Origin: Porphyromonas pogonae
GTDB taxonomy: Bacteria > Bacteroidota > Bacteroidia > Bacteroidales > Porphyromonadaceae
Direction of reading: 5' to 3'
DNA length: 64,000 nt
Assembly: GCF_036320655.1 (NCBI RefSeq)
Contig: NZ_CP143258.1
Location: 1,612,001 to 1,676,000, forward strand
Under the pieces are notes generated by a model. That model had not been told where the DNA came from. It worked only from the letters and a program-made list of their open reading frames with translations, and did not search any database. This document shows, piece after piece, positions 9,204 to 20,442 of this stretch. Within the stretch, counting starts at the first letter, position 1, and each line of letters opens with the position of its first letter. Made by a program: the position numbers and the translations under genes.

Positions 9204-9656
9204 ATGAACAACAAGAAGAACAACGAAGGGCAGTCCGACTTTTCCTATTACGGTCTGTACCTGATGGACTACCTCCGCACGAACAAGTTTGAACAGGCTA
9301 CCGACACCGCTTTCATACGGGAACGCGCCGATCGTGCCGCCGAAACGTATGAAAAGGCGCGGATTGAAGGCTATCCCACCGACGGTGCGCAGGAACTGGC
9401 GATGGAAACACTGCTGCGCGGGTTGCACTATTCCCGGTACGCCATGCTCCACGAAGTCGTGGAGAACGAGTTTGCCAACGAAGTGCCGGAAGAGAAACAA
9501 GAAGCCTTTATCCATAAACTCCTGCCGCTTGTCGGCAACGTGTTCTCCGTCTATGACCTTTCGGACGACAACTTCGCCCTGTCTTCCGATTACGACCTGC
9601 TCTATACGGAGCTGACGGGGGCAACCGTCCTTTACATCGGGGAATATGGCGTTTAA
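9204..9656 (+). CDS. DUF1896 family protein
   Basis: A 150-residue acidic protein of the Bacteroidales mobile-element family DUF1896. Typical blocks are [15 protein letters not shown], a [18 protein letters not shown] helix, [21 protein letters not shown], and the C-terminal [20 protein letters not shown]. Function unknown. The start at 9204 (MNNKKNNEG) fits homologues; the frame extends upstream through the terminator without similarity. It overlaps the start of the next gene by 11 bp, implying translational coupling. A second member lies at 27.3 kb. Confidence 0.85.
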   Translation: MNNKKNNEGQSDFSYYGLYLMDYLRTNKFEQATDTAFIRERADRAAETYEKARIEGYPTDGAQELAMETLLRGLHYSRYAMLHEVVENEFANEVPEEKQEAFIHKLLPLVGNVFSVYDLSDDNFALSSDYDLLYTELTGATVLYIGEYGV

Positions 9657-12600
9657 CCGCAAACAGAAACTACGGGACAACATCGAGGCGATACGGACGG
9701 CATTCATCCTTGACAGGGAACAGAGAGCGGCGACAACCGAAGAGCGTGCCATACTTCAAAGGTACTGCGGTTTCGGCGGTCTGAAATGTATCCTGAACCC
9801 TGCCAAGGAACTGACGGATGCCGTCCGGTGGGCGAAATCCGACCTCGAACTGTTCGCCCCGACGGTGGAGTTGCACAGGCTCATCCGTGAGAACAGCAAG
9901 GACGAAACGGAATACAAGCGGTTTGTGGATTCGCTGAAAGCATCCGTGCTGACCGCTTTCTACACCCCAAAAGAGATAACTGACACCCTCGCGGACATGC
10001 TGGCGGATTACAGCGTCCGCCCCGCCCGTATGCTCGAACCGTCGGCAGGTGTAGGCGTGTTCGTGGATTCCGTGCTGCGGCACAGCCCCGATGCGGATGT
10101 GATGGCTTTCGAGAAGGATCTGCTCACGGGGACAATCCTGCGGCATCTATATCCAGACCATAAAATGCGCACCTGCGGTTTTGAGAAAATTGAAAAGCCT
10201 TTCAACAATTATTTCGACTTGGCGGTATCTAACATCCCGTTCGGTGACATCGCCGTGTTCGACGCGGAGTTTCAGCGTAGCGATTCCTTCGGCAGACGCT
10301 CCGCCCAGAACGCCATACACAACTATTTTTTCCTCAAAGGGCTTGATACCGTGCGTGACGGCGGTATCGTGGCGTTTATCACCTCGCAGGGGGTATTGAA
10401 CAGCACCAAGACCTCCGTGCGTAACGAACTTTTCCGGCAGGCTAATCTGGTATCCGCGGTACGCCTGCCCAACAACCTGTTCACGGACAACGCGGGCACG
10501 GAGGTGGGCAGCGACCTGATTGTCCTGCAAAAGCACCTGAACAAGAAGGAAATGTCGCAGGACGAACGGCTGATGACCGTGATACAGACGGATACGAAAA
10601 CCGACCTGACGGACAACGCCTATTTCATCCACCACCCGGAACGCATCGTGCATACGACGGCGAAACTTGACACCGACCCCTACGGGAAACCCGCTATGGT
10701 CTATCTGCACGAGGGCAAGACCGCAGGCATATCCGGGGACTTGCGCCGTATGCTTGACGAGGATTTCCATTACAGGCTCGCCATGCGTCTGTATTCGGGA
10801 ACAATCCGGCAGTCGGGAACGGAAGAAAAAGTTACCGTTCAAAAGGAGGTAGAGCGTCCTGCTATAAAATTGGAAACGGTATCTTCGGCGCAGACGGTGG
10901 AAACTCCGACAGAAAAACCGCAACCCGTTGAGGAAAAACCGGAGATAGAGCCACGTCCGAAATATTCTGACGGTGTGCAGCTATCCTTGCTCGACCTCTG
11001 GGGGATGACGGAAGAAGTCAGTCAACAACCGAAAACCGCCAAAAAGAAAAAGGCGGCGAAAAAGGAAAGCCCGACAAGGCGCATTCCGTCCAAGCCGCAG
11101 ACCACACAGAATGTTACGGAAAACAAGGAGGCGAAAACGGACAATGCCGCCAAGCCTGCCGACCCTGACGACATCTATGCCACGTTGGACTGGGATACCA
11201 ATCCTCCCATCAACGGCTTCTATGAAATGATGATGGGTTTGACGCCGGAACGCAGGAAGGAACTTCGGGAGCTGGCAAGACAGCATAACGAGAAACAAGT
11301 GGCGGCGGAAAAGACGGAAGTGAAAGCTGTGCCGGAAACTTCCCGAGAGCAACCACGACAGGAGGAAACACAGCCGAAAGTTGCCGCCACGCCTGCTGCT
11401 ACCGATGCTCAAGTGGAAGCGGTGGCGACTTCACTTTTCCCCGACATCGAAGCGGAAAAGCCGAAGGAGGAAGTCGTGGACCTTTCTCCGCGTGCCTACC
11501 ACCGCACGCCGGAGATGCACCTGCGCGAAGGCTCGCTGGTGGCTGACAGGGCGCGCCGCAACATCGGCTATCTGAAGGACATCACGCCTTACGGGGCCAC
11601 ATTCCAGCCGCTCGACCTGAAAGGCTACCAGAAGGAGAAGGCGTTACAGTATGTTTTACTCCGTGACGCCTACGAGCGGCTGTACCGCTATGAATCGAAC
11701 CTACACGAAGCAAATGTCCAGTGGCGTGAGCATCTGAACACCTGTTACGATGAGTTCGTCATGCGTTACGGCAACCTCAACGCCAAGCAGAACGTGAAGC
11801 TGGTGATGATGGACGCGGGAGGGCGTGACATCCTTTCGCTGGAACGGGCGGAGAACGGGAAGTTTGTCAAGGCGGACATCTTCGATCGTCCTGTTTCCTT
11901 CTCCGTGGAGAGCCATGCCAACGTAGGCTCTCCCGAAGAAGCCTTGTCCGCGTCGCTCAACAAATATGGCACGGTCAATCTCGACTATATGCGGGAGATA
12001 ACCGACAGCACGGCGGAGGAGTTGCTCACAGCCCTGCAAGAACGTATCTATTACAATCCGCTCGTAACCGGTTACGAGATTAAGGACCGCTTTATTGCCG
12101 GAAACGTGATAGAGAAGGCGGAACGCATAGAGGCTTGGATGGGCGAAAACCCCGAAAGTGAACGTATGCCGGAGGTGAAGCAGGCGTTGGAGGCTCTGAA
12201 AGAAGCCGAACCGCCGCGCATCGCCTTCGAGGATCTGGACTTCAATTTCGGGGAACGCTGGATTCCGACGGGTGTCTATGCCGCCTACATGAGCCGGCTG
12301 TTTGACACAGAGGTGAAAATCGCCTACTCCGCCAGCATGGACGAGTTTTCGGTGGCGTGCGGCTACCGCACCATGAAAATCACGGACGAGTTTCTGGTGA
12401 AGGGGTATTACCGGAACTATGACGGTATGCACCTTCTGAAACACGCCCTGCACAACACCTGCCCCGACATGATGAAGTCCATCGGCAAGGACGAGCATGG
12501 CAACGACATCAAGGTGCGCGACAGCGAGGGAATACAGCTCGCCAACGCCAAGATTGACGAGATACGAAACGGATTCTCCGAATGGCTCGAAGAGCAGTCG

Positions 12601-13932
12601 CCACAGTTCAAGGAGCGGCTGACGACGATGTATAACCGCAAGTTCAACTGTTTCGTGCGCCCGAAGTATGACGGCTCGCACCAGACTTTCCCCGACCTCA
12701 ATCTGAAAGGCTTGGCAAGCCGGGGCATCAGGAGCGTCTATCCCTCGCAGATGGATTGTGTCTGGATGCTGAAACAGAACGGCGGCGGAATTTGTGACCA
12801 TGAGGTGGGAACCGGCAAGACGCTGATTATGTGTATCGCCGCACATGAAATGAAGCGTCTGAATCTGGCGCACAAGCCGATGATTATCGGGCTGAAAGCC
12901 AATGTCGCGGAGATTGCCGCCACCTATCAGGCGGCATATCCCAACGCACGTATTCTGTACGCTTCGGAAAAGGACTTTTCGACCGCCAACCGCGTGCGTT
13001 TCTTCAACAATATCAAGAACAACGACTACGATTGTGTCATCATGTCGCACGACCAGTTCGGCAAGATACCGCAGTCGCCGGAGTTGCAGCAGCGCATCCT
13101 GCAAGCGGAGCTTGACACGGTGGAGGAAAACCTCGAAGTGCTGCGCCAGCAGGGAAAGAACGTGTCGCGGGCGATGCTGAAAGGATTGGAGAAGCGCAAG
13201 CACAACCTTGAAGCGAAGCTGGAGAAGGTGGAACACGCCATAAAGTCACGCACGGACGACGTGGTGGATTTCAAGCAGATGGGCATCGACCACATCTTCA
13301 TAGATGAGAGCCACCAGTTCAAAAATCTGACTTTCAATACACGACACGACCGTGTGGCGGGGCTGGGAAACAGCGAGGGAAGCCAGAAGGCGTTGAACAT
13401 GCTCTTTGCCATACGCACCATACAGGAGCGCACGGGCAAAGATTTGGGAGCTACGTTCCTCTCCGGCACGACCATCAGCAACTCGCTGACTGAATTGTAT
13501 CTGCTGTTCAAGTACCTGCGCCCGAAGGAGCTGGAACGGCAGGATATCCGGTGTTTCGACGCTTGGGCGGCGATATTCGCCAAGAAGACGACGGATTTTG
13601 AGTTCAACGTGACGAACAACGTGGTGCAGAAGGAGCGTTTCCGATACTTCATCAAAGTGCCGGAGCTTGCCGCCTTCTATAATGAGATTACGGACTACCG
13701 AACGGCGGAGGATGTGGGCGTTGACCGCCCCGCCAAGAACGAGATACTGCACCACATACCGCCCACGCCGGAGCAGGAGGACTTCATTCAGAAGCTGATG
13801 CAGTTCGCCAAGACGGGCGATGCCACCCTGTTGGGCAGGCTGCCGCTTTCGGAAACGGAAGAAAAGGCGAAGATGCTTATCGCCACGGACTATGCCCGCA
13901 AAAGATTCAATAATTTTGTATCTTTCAGATAA
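9646..13932 (+). CDS. element-borne N6-adenine methylase/SNF2-like helicase, 3'-truncated
   Basis: A 1428-residue frame of the very large methylase-helicase protein of Bacteroidales conjugative elements. The N-terminal methylase has [15 protein letters not shown] (SAM-binding motif I) and SNIPFGD (catalytic NPPY equivalent). A low-complexity linker rich in Pro, Glu and Lys lies near residues 390-600. The helicase core begins with [14 protein letters not shown] (Walker A) and has IDESHQFKN (Walker B). Related proteins continue for several hundred residues with a C-terminal helicase lobe. Here similarity stops at IATDYARK and a short unrelated tail leads to the stop. The second ATP-binding lobe is lost, so helicase activity is unlikely; the methylase half may still fold. 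Confidence 0.85.
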   Translation: MAFNRKQKLRDNIEAIRTAFILDREQRAATTEERAILQRYCGFGGLKCILNPAKELTDAVRWAKSDLELFAPTVELHRLIRENSKDETEYKRFVDSLKASVLTAFYTPKEITDTLADMLADYSVRPARMLEPSAGVGVFVDSVLRHSPDADVMAFEKDLLTGTILRHLYPDHKMRTCGFEKIEKPFNNYFDLAVSNIPFGDIAVFDAEFQRSDSFGRRSAQNAIHNYFFLKGLDTVRDGGIVAFITSQGVLNSTKTSVRNELFRQANLVSAVRLPNNLFTDNAGTEVGSDLIVLQKHLNKKEMSQDERLMTVIQTDTKTDLTDNAYFIHHPERIVHTTAKLDTDPYGKPAMVYLHEGKTAGISGDLRRMLDEDFHYRLAMRLYSGTIRQSGTEEKVTVQKEVERPAIKLETVSSAQTVETPTEKPQPVEEKPEIEPRPKYSDGVQLSLLDLWGMTEEVSQQPKTAKKKKAAKKESPTRRIPSKPQTTQNVTENKEAKTDNAAKPADPDDIYATLDWDTNPPINGFYEMMMGLTPERRKELRELARQHNEKQVAAEKTEVKAVPETSREQPRQEETQPKVAATPAATDAQVEAVATSLFPDIEAEKPKEEVVDLSPRAYHRTPEMHLREGSLVADRARRNIGYLKDITPYGATFQPLDLKGYQKEKALQYVLLRDAYERLYRYESNLHEANVQWREHLNTCYDEFVMRYGNLNAKQNVKLVMMDAGGRDILSLERAENGKFVKADIFDRPVSFSVESHANVGSPEEALSASLNKYGTVNLDYMREITDSTAEELLTALQERIYYNPLVTGYEIKDRFIAGNVIEKAERIEAWMGENPESERMPEVKQALEALKEAEPPRIAFEDLDFNFGERWIPTGVYAAYMSRLFDTEVKIAYSASMDEFSVACGYRTMKITDEFLVKGYYRNYDGMHLLKHALHNTCPDMMKSIGKDEHGNDIKVRDSEGIQLANAKIDEIRNGFSEWLEEQSPQFKERLTTMYNRKFNCFVRPKYDGSHQTFPDLNLKGLASRGIRSVYPSQMDCVWMLKQNGGGICDHEVGTGKTLIMCIAAHEMKRLNLAHKPMIIGLKANVAEIAATYQAAYPNARILYASEKDFSTANRVRFFNNIKNNDYDCVIMSHDQFGKIPQSPELQQRILQAELDTVEENLEVLRQQGKNVSRAMLKGLEKRKHNLEAKLEKVEHAIKSRTDDVVDFKQMGIDHIFIDESHQFKNLTFNTRHDRVAGLGNSEGSQKALNMLFAIRTIQERTGKDLGATFLSGTTISNSLTELYLLFKYLRPKELERQDIRCFDAWAAIFAKKTTDFEFNVTNNVVQKERFRYFIKVPELAAFYNEITDYRTAEDVGVDRPAKNEILHHIPPTPEQEDFIQKLMQFAKTGDATLLGRLPLSETEEKAKMLIATDYARKRFNNFVSFR

Positions 13933-14237
13933 TCAATAGGATAAGAAAGAATAAAGGATAAAAGGGTTACGAGTTGGAAACGAGCGAGTTTCTCTCCCCT
14001 TCTTTATTCTGCATTACTTCAAAGAGCACTTAATCTTATGGTGCAAAGATAATCATTTCCCGATGAAAAGCTGTAAGAATTGAAGAAAAAACTTGTTGCT
14101 CCATATTTTTTGCTTTTCAATAACTACAAACGGCTAAAAAGATAGCATACAGCCATAAATATAGCACAAAACAAGCGGTTTAGTGAAATACAATCATTAT
14201 CTTTGCATTTGATATTTGTAAATCAAAGGCTCGGAAG
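13933..14237. other. element junction with possible att-like repeat and promoter
   Basis: No gene is seen. Base composition falls sharply from GC-rich to AT-rich here. Contents: one GTTAC motif at 13966, a 14-bp sequence TCAAAGAGCACTTA at 14019-14032 that recurs at 47713-47726 just ahead of another integrase gene, a minus-strand TATCTTTG near 14043-14050, and the plus-strand -7 box at 14198-14205 serving RM locus 1. Confidence 0.35.
14198..14205 (+). promoter_or_regulatory. -7 box for RM locus 1
   Basis: TATCTTTG, a perfect TAnnTTTG match, 33 bp upstream of the XRE regulator that heads the locus. Confidence 0.5.
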
Positions 14238-14432
14238 ATGAAACTAAACAGAATAAAACTCGTACTTGTGGAAAAAGAAGTTTCCCAAACGCAATTGGCA
14301 AAGGAACTTGGCAAGAGTTTCAGCACAATCAATGCGTATTGCAGCAATCGCAAACAGCCTTCTTTAGACTTGCTGAATAAAATTGCAGAATATCTATCCG
14401 TGAATATCAAGGACTTAATTGTCGATAAATAA
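14238..14432 (+). CDS. XRE-family HTH regulator of RM locus 1
   Basis: A 64-residue single-domain Cro/C1-type repressor. The HTH spans roughly residues 15-36 (VSQTQLAKELGKSFSTINAYCSN) and is followed by the NRKQPSLDLLNKIAEYLSVNIKDLI helices. It ends 10 bp before hsdR on the same strand. Small XRE proteins heading RM operons commonly act as controllers that delay or limit restriction; that role is inferred from position. The promoter box lies 33 bp upstream, so autoregulation is plausible. Confidence 0.85.
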   Translation: MKLNRIKLVLVEKEVSQTQLAKELGKSFSTINAYCSNRKQPSLDLLNKIAEYLSVNIKDLIVDK

Positions 14433-14442
14433 GTAAGCAGGT

Positions 14443-17400
14443 ATGGAAGAAAAAATATCAAAGTCAGCTTTCAGCGAGGACAGCAGAGTGAAATTTCCAA
14501 CTCTTATGCACCTTATGGGCATGGGATTCAAGTATGTTTCCCTTAAAGGTCTGAAAACAAAGTATGTTATTGCTCCTAAGACGGAGTTTGACCCTCTCAC
14601 GAATATTCTGACAGACTATTTCACGGAAGCCTACAATAAGCTCAATCCAAATGTAGAAAACGGAGCGGCTGGAAAGCTGCTTGCAAAGATACAGTCTTCA
14701 CTAATGAATGATGATTTGGGACGACAATTCTATAATGAAATCCTGCTTAATACAGGCGAGAGAATCATAGACTTGTCCTCACCTGCAAATTTCTACAAGA
14801 ACAATACTTTCCAAGTAACTACTGAAATGACATGTGGCGATAAGGATAGTGACAACTATCGCCCAGACATTACTCTTTTTGTAAATGGGTTGCCTTTGGC
14901 TTTTATTGAAGTAAAGAAAGAGAACAATCACAAAGGAATACAGGCGGAAACCGACCGTATGAAACAACGCTTCGTAAATCCCAAATACAGGCGTTTCCTT
15001 AACCTCACCCAAATTATGGTGTTTAGCAATGACATGGAGTACGACAGCAACGAGGTAACTCCAACTATCGGTGCTTTTTATGCCACAATCGGTAAGAAAA
15101 ATACCAAATATAACTGTTTCCGTGAGGAAGGACAGGACAGCTTCCCCATAGAACGGCACATTCGGCAAGTAACTCTGCAAGAGGAGGAAATTCTGTTGCG
15201 TGATAACAATGTGCCTCAATACAAGAACAGCAGCGAGTACAAAACAAATTGCCTTGCCAACACCCCAACCAAGCGTATATGCGACAGTCTGTTCTCTTTC
15301 AATCGCTTCCACTTTCTGTTGAAATACGGCATTGCTTATGTGGATTACACAAATGGACTCCAAAAGCATATCATGCGCTATCCGCAACTGTTTGCGACCA
15401 AAGCCATTGAACGCCATTTGGAGGCTGGAAAGACAAAGGGTATTATTTGGCACACGCAAGGAAGTGGCAAGACTGCCTTGTCTTTTTACAACGTAAAGTA
15501 TCTGACGGACTATTATTCCTCGAAAGGAATTGTTCCCCAATTCTTTTTTATTGTTGACCGCTTGGACTTGATGATACAAACCCAAAGAGAGTTTTCATAT
15601 AGGGGGCTAAAAGTCAATTCGGTGCAGACAAAAGATGATTTCGCAAAGATTATCAGTAGCGGACTGACCACACAGAACAGGGAGGGCAAGTCGGAGATAA
15701 CCGTCGTGAATATACAAAAGTTTTCCAACGACTCAAAGGCTTTGCCAAAGAACGCCTATAATGTTCCTGTGCAGCGCATCTACTTCATTGATGAAGCGCA
15801 CCGCAATTACAGTCCTGATGGATGTTTCCTGAAAAATCTTATATCCAGCGACAGCAATGCTGTGAAAATAGCTTTGACGGGTACACCCATCATCAGCAAG
15901 GAATACAACACGAAAGACATTTTTGGAGATTACATACACACTTATTTCTACAATGCCTCCATTGCGGACGGCTATACGCGTCGCCTGATACGGGAAGATA
16001 TTGGCTCCAATTACAAGATCAGGTTGCAAGAGGCTTTGAACAGCATTCGTGTAAAGGCTCATAGCGTTAGGGAAAGCGATGTATATGCACACAGGACATA
16101 CGTTCAGCCCCTCCTTGACTATGTGATAAATGACTTGCAGCAGTTTCGTGTCAAAAACGAAGACAACACTTTGGGTGGTATGGTGGTATGCAATAGCAAG
16201 GAGCAAGCGCAAATGATGTACCGGCTCTTCCTTGAAAAGTATGCCGATGAAACCGAACTTGACAATGAAAGGGACGAGGATGGAGCAACGGTATATCGCA
16301 GTATCAGCGCAGGAGAGATGGAGGTCAAGAAGACCCCTTGCAGAAAAGGCTGCTATCGTGCGGCACTGATAACCTATGACAGCTTTGACAAGGAAACAAG
16401 AGCAAAGTGGATAGAACTTTTCAAAGACGGTAAGATAGATTTGCTTATCGTGTTTCAAATGCTTCAAACGGGTTTTGATGCACCTCGTCTAAAGAAGCTC
16501 TACCTGCACCGTATGGTTAAGGAGCACAATCTGCTCCAGACGTTGACCCGTGTCAATCGACCTTACAAAGAAATAAAGTATGGCTACGTGGTGGACTTTG
16601 CCAACATAGAGGAGGAATACAGCAAGACCAACCGAGAATACCAAGAGGAGCTTGAGTATGAGGTAGGGAAAGACAACCTCAAGCATACCGACCGGCTTCT
16701 TGTAACTATGGAGGAAGCCAAATCAAGAGTTGATGAGGCAAGAAAAGTGCTTGACCCCTACGAGTTGGGGAATCCTGAGATATTCTCCCGACAACTCAAC
16801 ATGGAGGACGACCGAGAAGTGGTCCGCAGCATTGTGCGTTCACTTGAAGATATGCGCAGTTTGCAGAATATGCTTACCGCACAAGGTTCTGAGGTAGAGG
16901 CAGTCGTTGAAATCAGTGACATCCACAACTTAATAAAAGCTGCCCGAAATCGTTTGGACTTGCTGGGCTTTATTGATAATGCTGACGAGAAATCCAATAC
17001 TCGCCAACTTCTTAACGTGGCTTTAGAGAACATCGAGTTTTCCTTTGAGAAACGGGGAGAGGGAGAGTTGGAGATACAGGAGCAATACAGGCAGTCGGTA
17101 GAGCATGCACGTAGGCAGTTGCAAGCATGTATGGATACCGAAGACCCTGAATACCGCTCCATTTTGGAAGAGTTTCTCCGACTTTTCCGCAGGAAGGAAA
17201 TGGAATCACAGGAAGAATTCAATATGCACGATAAAGTCCAGAATGTCAATGATATTTTGAAGCGCATCAAGCGATTGAACGAACGTGATGCCTTGGAAGC
17301 CATTAAATATAATGGTGATACAAAGTTCGTGCGAGTGGAGAAACGCCTGAAAGAAAAAGACAAGGAAGAGGTTGAGCATAAGACATTGCCTCGTAATTAT

Positions 17401-17631
17401 GCTTGGACAGAAGAAAAAGAGAAAATGACCGTTGTCCTCCTTGCCATCAAGGAGGATGTGGATGATGTGTATTTCCATAATCAGGCAATACTTGAAGTAC
17501 CTGCTTACTTCAAGAGAAACATACTTACATACGTTACACGCCATTTCAAAGAAGGGCAAATCAACACCGATCGTGAAGTGCGGAAATATGTAAGTGAGGT
17601 TATCAACAGAGAATACCAAGTAACAAGATAA
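14443..17631 (+). CDS. hsdR: type I restriction endonuclease subunit R (locus 1)
   Basis: A 1062-residue HsdR. The N-terminal PD-(D/E)xK nuclease is visible as RPDITLFVNGLPLAFIEVKK (Asp142, Glu156, Lys158). The motor domain has HTQGSGKT (residues 337-344), the DEAH box at 450, LTGTPI, and a QTGFDAPRL/TRVNRPY pair in the second RecA fold. The C-terminal helical domain reaches the hsdM boundary. In complex with HsdM and HsdS it translocates unmodified DNA and cleaves remotely. It is 10 bp after the XRE gene and 4 bp before hsdM, so the genes form one operon. Confidence 0.95.
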   Translation: MEEKISKSAFSEDSRVKFPTLMHLMGMGFKYVSLKGLKTKYVIAPKTEFDPLTNILTDYFTEAYNKLNPNVENGAAGKLLAKIQSSLMNDDLGRQFYNEILLNTGERIIDLSSPANFYKNNTFQVTTEMTCGDKDSDNYRPDITLFVNGLPLAFIEVKKENNHKGIQAETDRMKQRFVNPKYRRFLNLTQIMVFSNDMEYDSNEVTPTIGAFYATIGKKNTKYNCFREEGQDSFPIERHIRQVTLQEEEILLRDNNVPQYKNSSEYKTNCLANTPTKRICDSLFSFNRFHFLLKYGIAYVDYTNGLQKHIMRYPQLFATKAIERHLEAGKTKGIIWHTQGSGKTALSFYNVKYLTDYYSSKGIVPQFFFIVDRLDLMIQTQREFSYRGLKVNSVQTKDDFAKIISSGLTTQNREGKSEITVVNIQKFSNDSKALPKNAYNVPVQRIYFIDEAHRNYSPDGCFLKNLISSDSNAVKIALTGTPIISKEYNTKDIFGDYIHTYFYNASIADGYTRRLIREDIGSNYKIRLQEALNSIRVKAHSVRESDVYAHRTYVQPLLDYVINDLQQFRVKNEDNTLGGMVVCNSKEQAQMMYRLFLEKYADETELDNERDEDGATVYRSISAGEMEVKKTPCRKGCYRAALITYDSFDKETRAKWIELFKDGKIDLLIVFQMLQTGFDAPRLKKLYLHRMVKEHNLLQTLTRVNRPYKEIKYGYVVDFANIEEEYSKTNREYQEELEYEVGKDNLKHTDRLLVTMEEAKSRVDEARKVLDPYELGNPEIFSRQLNMEDDREVVRSIVRSLEDMRSLQNMLTAQGSEVEAVVEISDIHNLIKAARNRLDLLGFIDNADEKSNTRQLLNVALENIEFSFEKRGEGELEIQEQYRQSVEHARRQLQACMDTEDPEYRSILEEFLRLFRRKEMESQEEFNMHDKVQNVNDILKRIKRLNERDALEAIKYNGDTKFVRVEKRLKEKDKEEVEHKTLPRNYAWTEEKEKMTVVLLAIKEDVDDVYFHNQAILEVPAYFKRNILTYVTRHFKEGQINTDREVRKYVSEVINREYQVTR

Positions 17632-17635
17632 AGAC

Positions 17636-19279
17636 ATGAGCAATATAGAAGAAATAAAACAGCAAACATATGCTCTTATTGATAGGTTGAAGAGCACCAC
17701 TACCAATAACGGCTTGGCAGGAAGTGGCAACGAGTATGTAGTCATCGTAGAAACTTTCCTTTATAAGTTCCTCAACGACAAGTTTATTTACGAGGCAAAG
17801 AAAGAAAAGCCTGATTTGGCAACGGCTGATGATTTCTTTGCAGCTTTGGATGCTATGACTGAAGATGAATACGAGGAAATGTGCGACAGCATGTTTGACA
17901 CTATCATTCTGAAAAAGGAACACCTGATACCTTTCCTTGCCAAAAGGCAGAATGAGGATAAGTTTGCGGAGCTGTTTGATTCCACATTGGAGAGTATCGC
18001 TAATGAAAATGAGGAGATTTTCTATATTCTCAATGAGGACGAAACGAGAATATCCATTATGAAACCTATTTCAGATGTGGTGTCCGGTGGAACGAACAAG
18101 AAAAATGCTTTCTGTCGTTCACTGATTGGTGATGTGGCAAGTTTCTCCTTTGAGAATGCTTTTGAGGCAGGCTATGATTTTTTCTCTACGATATTCGAAT
18201 ATCTTATCAAGGATTACAATGCCAATGGTGGGGGTAACTATGCTGAATACTACACTCCTCACTCCATTGCCGCAATCATGGCAAAACTGCTTGTTGCCCC
18301 TTGTGAAGATGTGAGAAGTGTTACATGCTACGACCCCTCCGCCGGAACGGGTACATTGGTTATCGCCTTGGCTCATGCCATTGGCGAGCAGAACTGCACC
18401 GTTTACACACAGGACATCAGCGACAAGTCGTCTACAATGATGATGCTGAACCTGATACTCAACAGCATGAGCCACTCGCTCACACATGTCATACAGGGCA
18501 ACACATTGAAACATCCGTTCCATAAGAACGAGGATGGTTCCTTGCGCAAGTTTAACTACATTGTCAGCAATCCACCTTTCAAACTCGACTTCTCCGACTA
18601 TCATAGTGATTTGAAGAATGACACCTACAAGGGCCGTTTCTTCGCAGGAGTTCCCAATATCCCCAACAAGAACAAGGCGGGGATGGAGATTTATCTCTGT
18701 TTCTTCCAACATTTGCTTTACAGTCTGAAAGATGATGGCAAAGCGGCTATCGTTGTCCCTACGGGATTCATCACAGCCAAGAGCGGTATCGCTTACAAAA
18801 TTCGTAAGCATTTGGTAGATGGAGAAAAATCTATTTTGCGTGGCGTTGTGAGTATGCCAAGTAATATCTTTGCCAATACAGGAACAAATGTAAGCGTTGT
18901 TTTCATCGACAAGTCAGGAGTGGACAAACCTGTATTGATAGATGCAAGCAAACTTGGAGAGACCATTAAAGACAATGGCATACAGAAAACAAAATTACGT
19001 GCAGAGGAAATAGATAAAATTGTAGAAACTTTCCGCAACAAAGAAGCCGTGGAGGATTTCTCTGTTACACCTTCATTTGACGAGATTAAAGAAAAAGGCT
19101 ATAGTTTCTCCGCAGGTCAGTATTTCGACATCAAGATTGACTATGTGGATATTACCGAAGAAGAATTCAAGGCTCGTATGGCTTCTTTCCGTCAGACGCT
19201 TACAGAACAGTTTGCCGAAAGCCACAGACTTGAAAATGAAATCATGCGCCAGCTGGATAGTTTGAAATTTAACGAGTAA
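17636..19279 (+). CDS. hsdM: type I DNA N6-adenine methyltransferase subunit M (locus 1)
   Basis: A 547-residue HsdM. An N-terminal helical domain precedes SAM-binding motif I (YDPSAGTGTLVIAL, near residues 230-245) and the catalytic YIVSNPPFKLDF near residue 305. It methylates adenine in the bipartite site chosen by HsdS and is also required for restriction. It sits between hsdR and the YhcG-type nuclease, with hsdS displaced two genes downstream. Confidence 0.95.
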   Translation: MSNIEEIKQQTYALIDRLKSTTTNNGLAGSGNEYVVIVETFLYKFLNDKFIYEAKKEKPDLATADDFFAALDAMTEDEYEEMCDSMFDTIILKKEHLIPFLAKRQNEDKFAELFDSTLESIANENEEIFYILNEDETRISIMKPISDVVSGGTNKKNAFCRSLIGDVASFSFENAFEAGYDFFSTIFEYLIKDYNANGGGNYAEYYTPHSIAAIMAKLLVAPCEDVRSVTCYDPSAGTGTLVIALAHAIGEQNCTVYTQDISDKSSTMMMLNLILNSMSHSLTHVIQGNTLKHPFHKNEDGSLRKFNYIVSNPPFKLDFSDYHSDLKNDTYKGRFFAGVPNIPNKNKAGMEIYLCFFQHLLYSLKDDGKAAIVVPTGFITAKSGIAYKIRKHLVDGEKSILRGVVSMPSNIFANTGTNVSVVFIDKSGVDKPVLIDASKLGETIKDNGIQKTKLRAEEIDKIVETFRNKEAVEDFSVTPSFDEIKEKGYSFSAGQYFDIKIDYVDITEEEFKARMASFRQTLTEQFAESHRLENEIMRQLDSLKFNE

Positions 19280-19287
19280 AATAGATT

Positions 19288-20442
19288 ATGGAGCAACATC
19301 ATATATCACAAGCATACGAAATTGCGGCTGAAACCATAAAGAACGCTATTCTGCAAGGACAGTATGAAGCAGCCAAAGGTGTTAATCGCATTCAGTTGGC
19401 AACCTATTTCAGTGTGGGCAAATATGTTTCAGCTAACACTCGACAAGGAGTTTGGGGGACTGGTGCATTGGAAGCTATAAGTACCCGATTGCGCCAATTA
19501 CTGCCAGGACTGCGAGGATATTCAGCAGATAGTCTTAAACTGATGCGTATCTTCTATGAAGAATGGAAAGAATTGGATGCTACATCTGTGAAAGCCGAAG
19601 CAGAAAAGGATAAATCGTTAATTGCGATTCACGATTTAGACAATTCCGAAGATTTTCAGTTGTCAATTCGTGAGTTGCAATTCACAAATTCGGCAGACTT
19701 CCCAATAGACGATTTTTTCAAGGTTCCATTCACCCATCACTCACGTATTCTTGCCAAAGTTAAGTCGTTTGATGAACGTTTGTACTATATCCATCGCTGT
19801 GCCGAGGAACACATGTCAGTGGAAACTCTGAAGAAGGCGATGGCTAATGACGACTACCACCATCAGTCCGACATACCCAACAACTTTACAGCCACTATCA
19901 GTAAAGGAGATTTGGCACGCAAGGCGGTTATGGCATTTAAGGATGAGTATCTGCTGAACTTTATCAATGTTGAAGAAATTGGTGAGCGTGATGCCGCGGA
20001 TATTGACGAGCGTGTGGTGGAACAGCAAATCATCCACAACATCAAGAAGTTCATTATGACCTTTGGGCATGACTTCGCCTTTGTTGGCAATCAATATCGT
20101 ATGGAGATATATGGCGTAGAGCATTTCCCCGACCTCGTATTCTTTAATCGCGAACTAAATGCTTTGGTTATTATTGAGTTGAAAACAGGCGAGTTCAAAA
20201 CCTCCTATCTTGGACAACTCAATGCCTATCTTGCCATTGCCGACGATAAGATACGCAAGCCACACGAAAATCCGACGATTGGCATTGTACTTTGCAGAAG
20301 TGCTAACAAGAACTATGCAGAGTACATGGTACGCCAATATGACAAGCCTATGGGAGTGGCAACCTATAAGACATCCGCAGAAATGCCAGAGAAACTGCGT
20401 AAAGCTCTGCCAAGTATTGACGAATTAAAGAAATTGCTATGA
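19288..20442 (+). CDS. YhcG-family PDDEXK nuclease (DUF1016)
   Basis: A 384-residue protein with an N-terminal DUF1016-type DNA-binding region (IQLATYFSVGKYVSANTRQGVWGTGALEAIS, then RGYSADSLKLMRIFYEEW). The C-terminal nuclease fold has DLVFFNRELNALVIIELKTGEF; the Asp and the E-x-K supply metal-binding residues. The family is frequent in defence islands and type I RM loci, but its substrate is not established. It follows hsdM by 8 bp and overlaps the next gene by 4 bp, so it is cotranscribed with the RM genes. Confidence 0.85.
   Translation: MEQHHISQAYEIAAETIKNAILQGQYEAAKGVNRIQLATYFSVGKYVSANTRQGVWGTGALEAISTRLRQLLPGLRGYSADSLKLMRIFYEEWKELDATSVKAEAEKDKSLIAIHDLDNSEDFQLSIRELQFTNSADFPIDDFFKVPFTHHSRILAKVKSFDERLYYIHRCAEEHMSVETLKKAMANDDYHHQSDIPNNFTATISKGDLARKAVMAFKDEYLLNFINVEEIGERDAADIDERVVEQQIIHNIKKFIMTFGHDFAFVGNQYRMEIYGVEHFPDLVFFNRELNALVIIELKTGEFKTSYLGQLNAYLAIADDKIRKPHENPTIGIVLCRSANKNYAEYMVRQYDKPMGVATYKTSAEMPEKLRKALPSIDELKKLL

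Noticed and set aside
11701-13236. A 511-codon minus-strand frame
   Set aside because: It lies wholly antisense to the methylase-helicase gene in GC-rich DNA, where long shadow frames are common; the product has no recognisable motifs.
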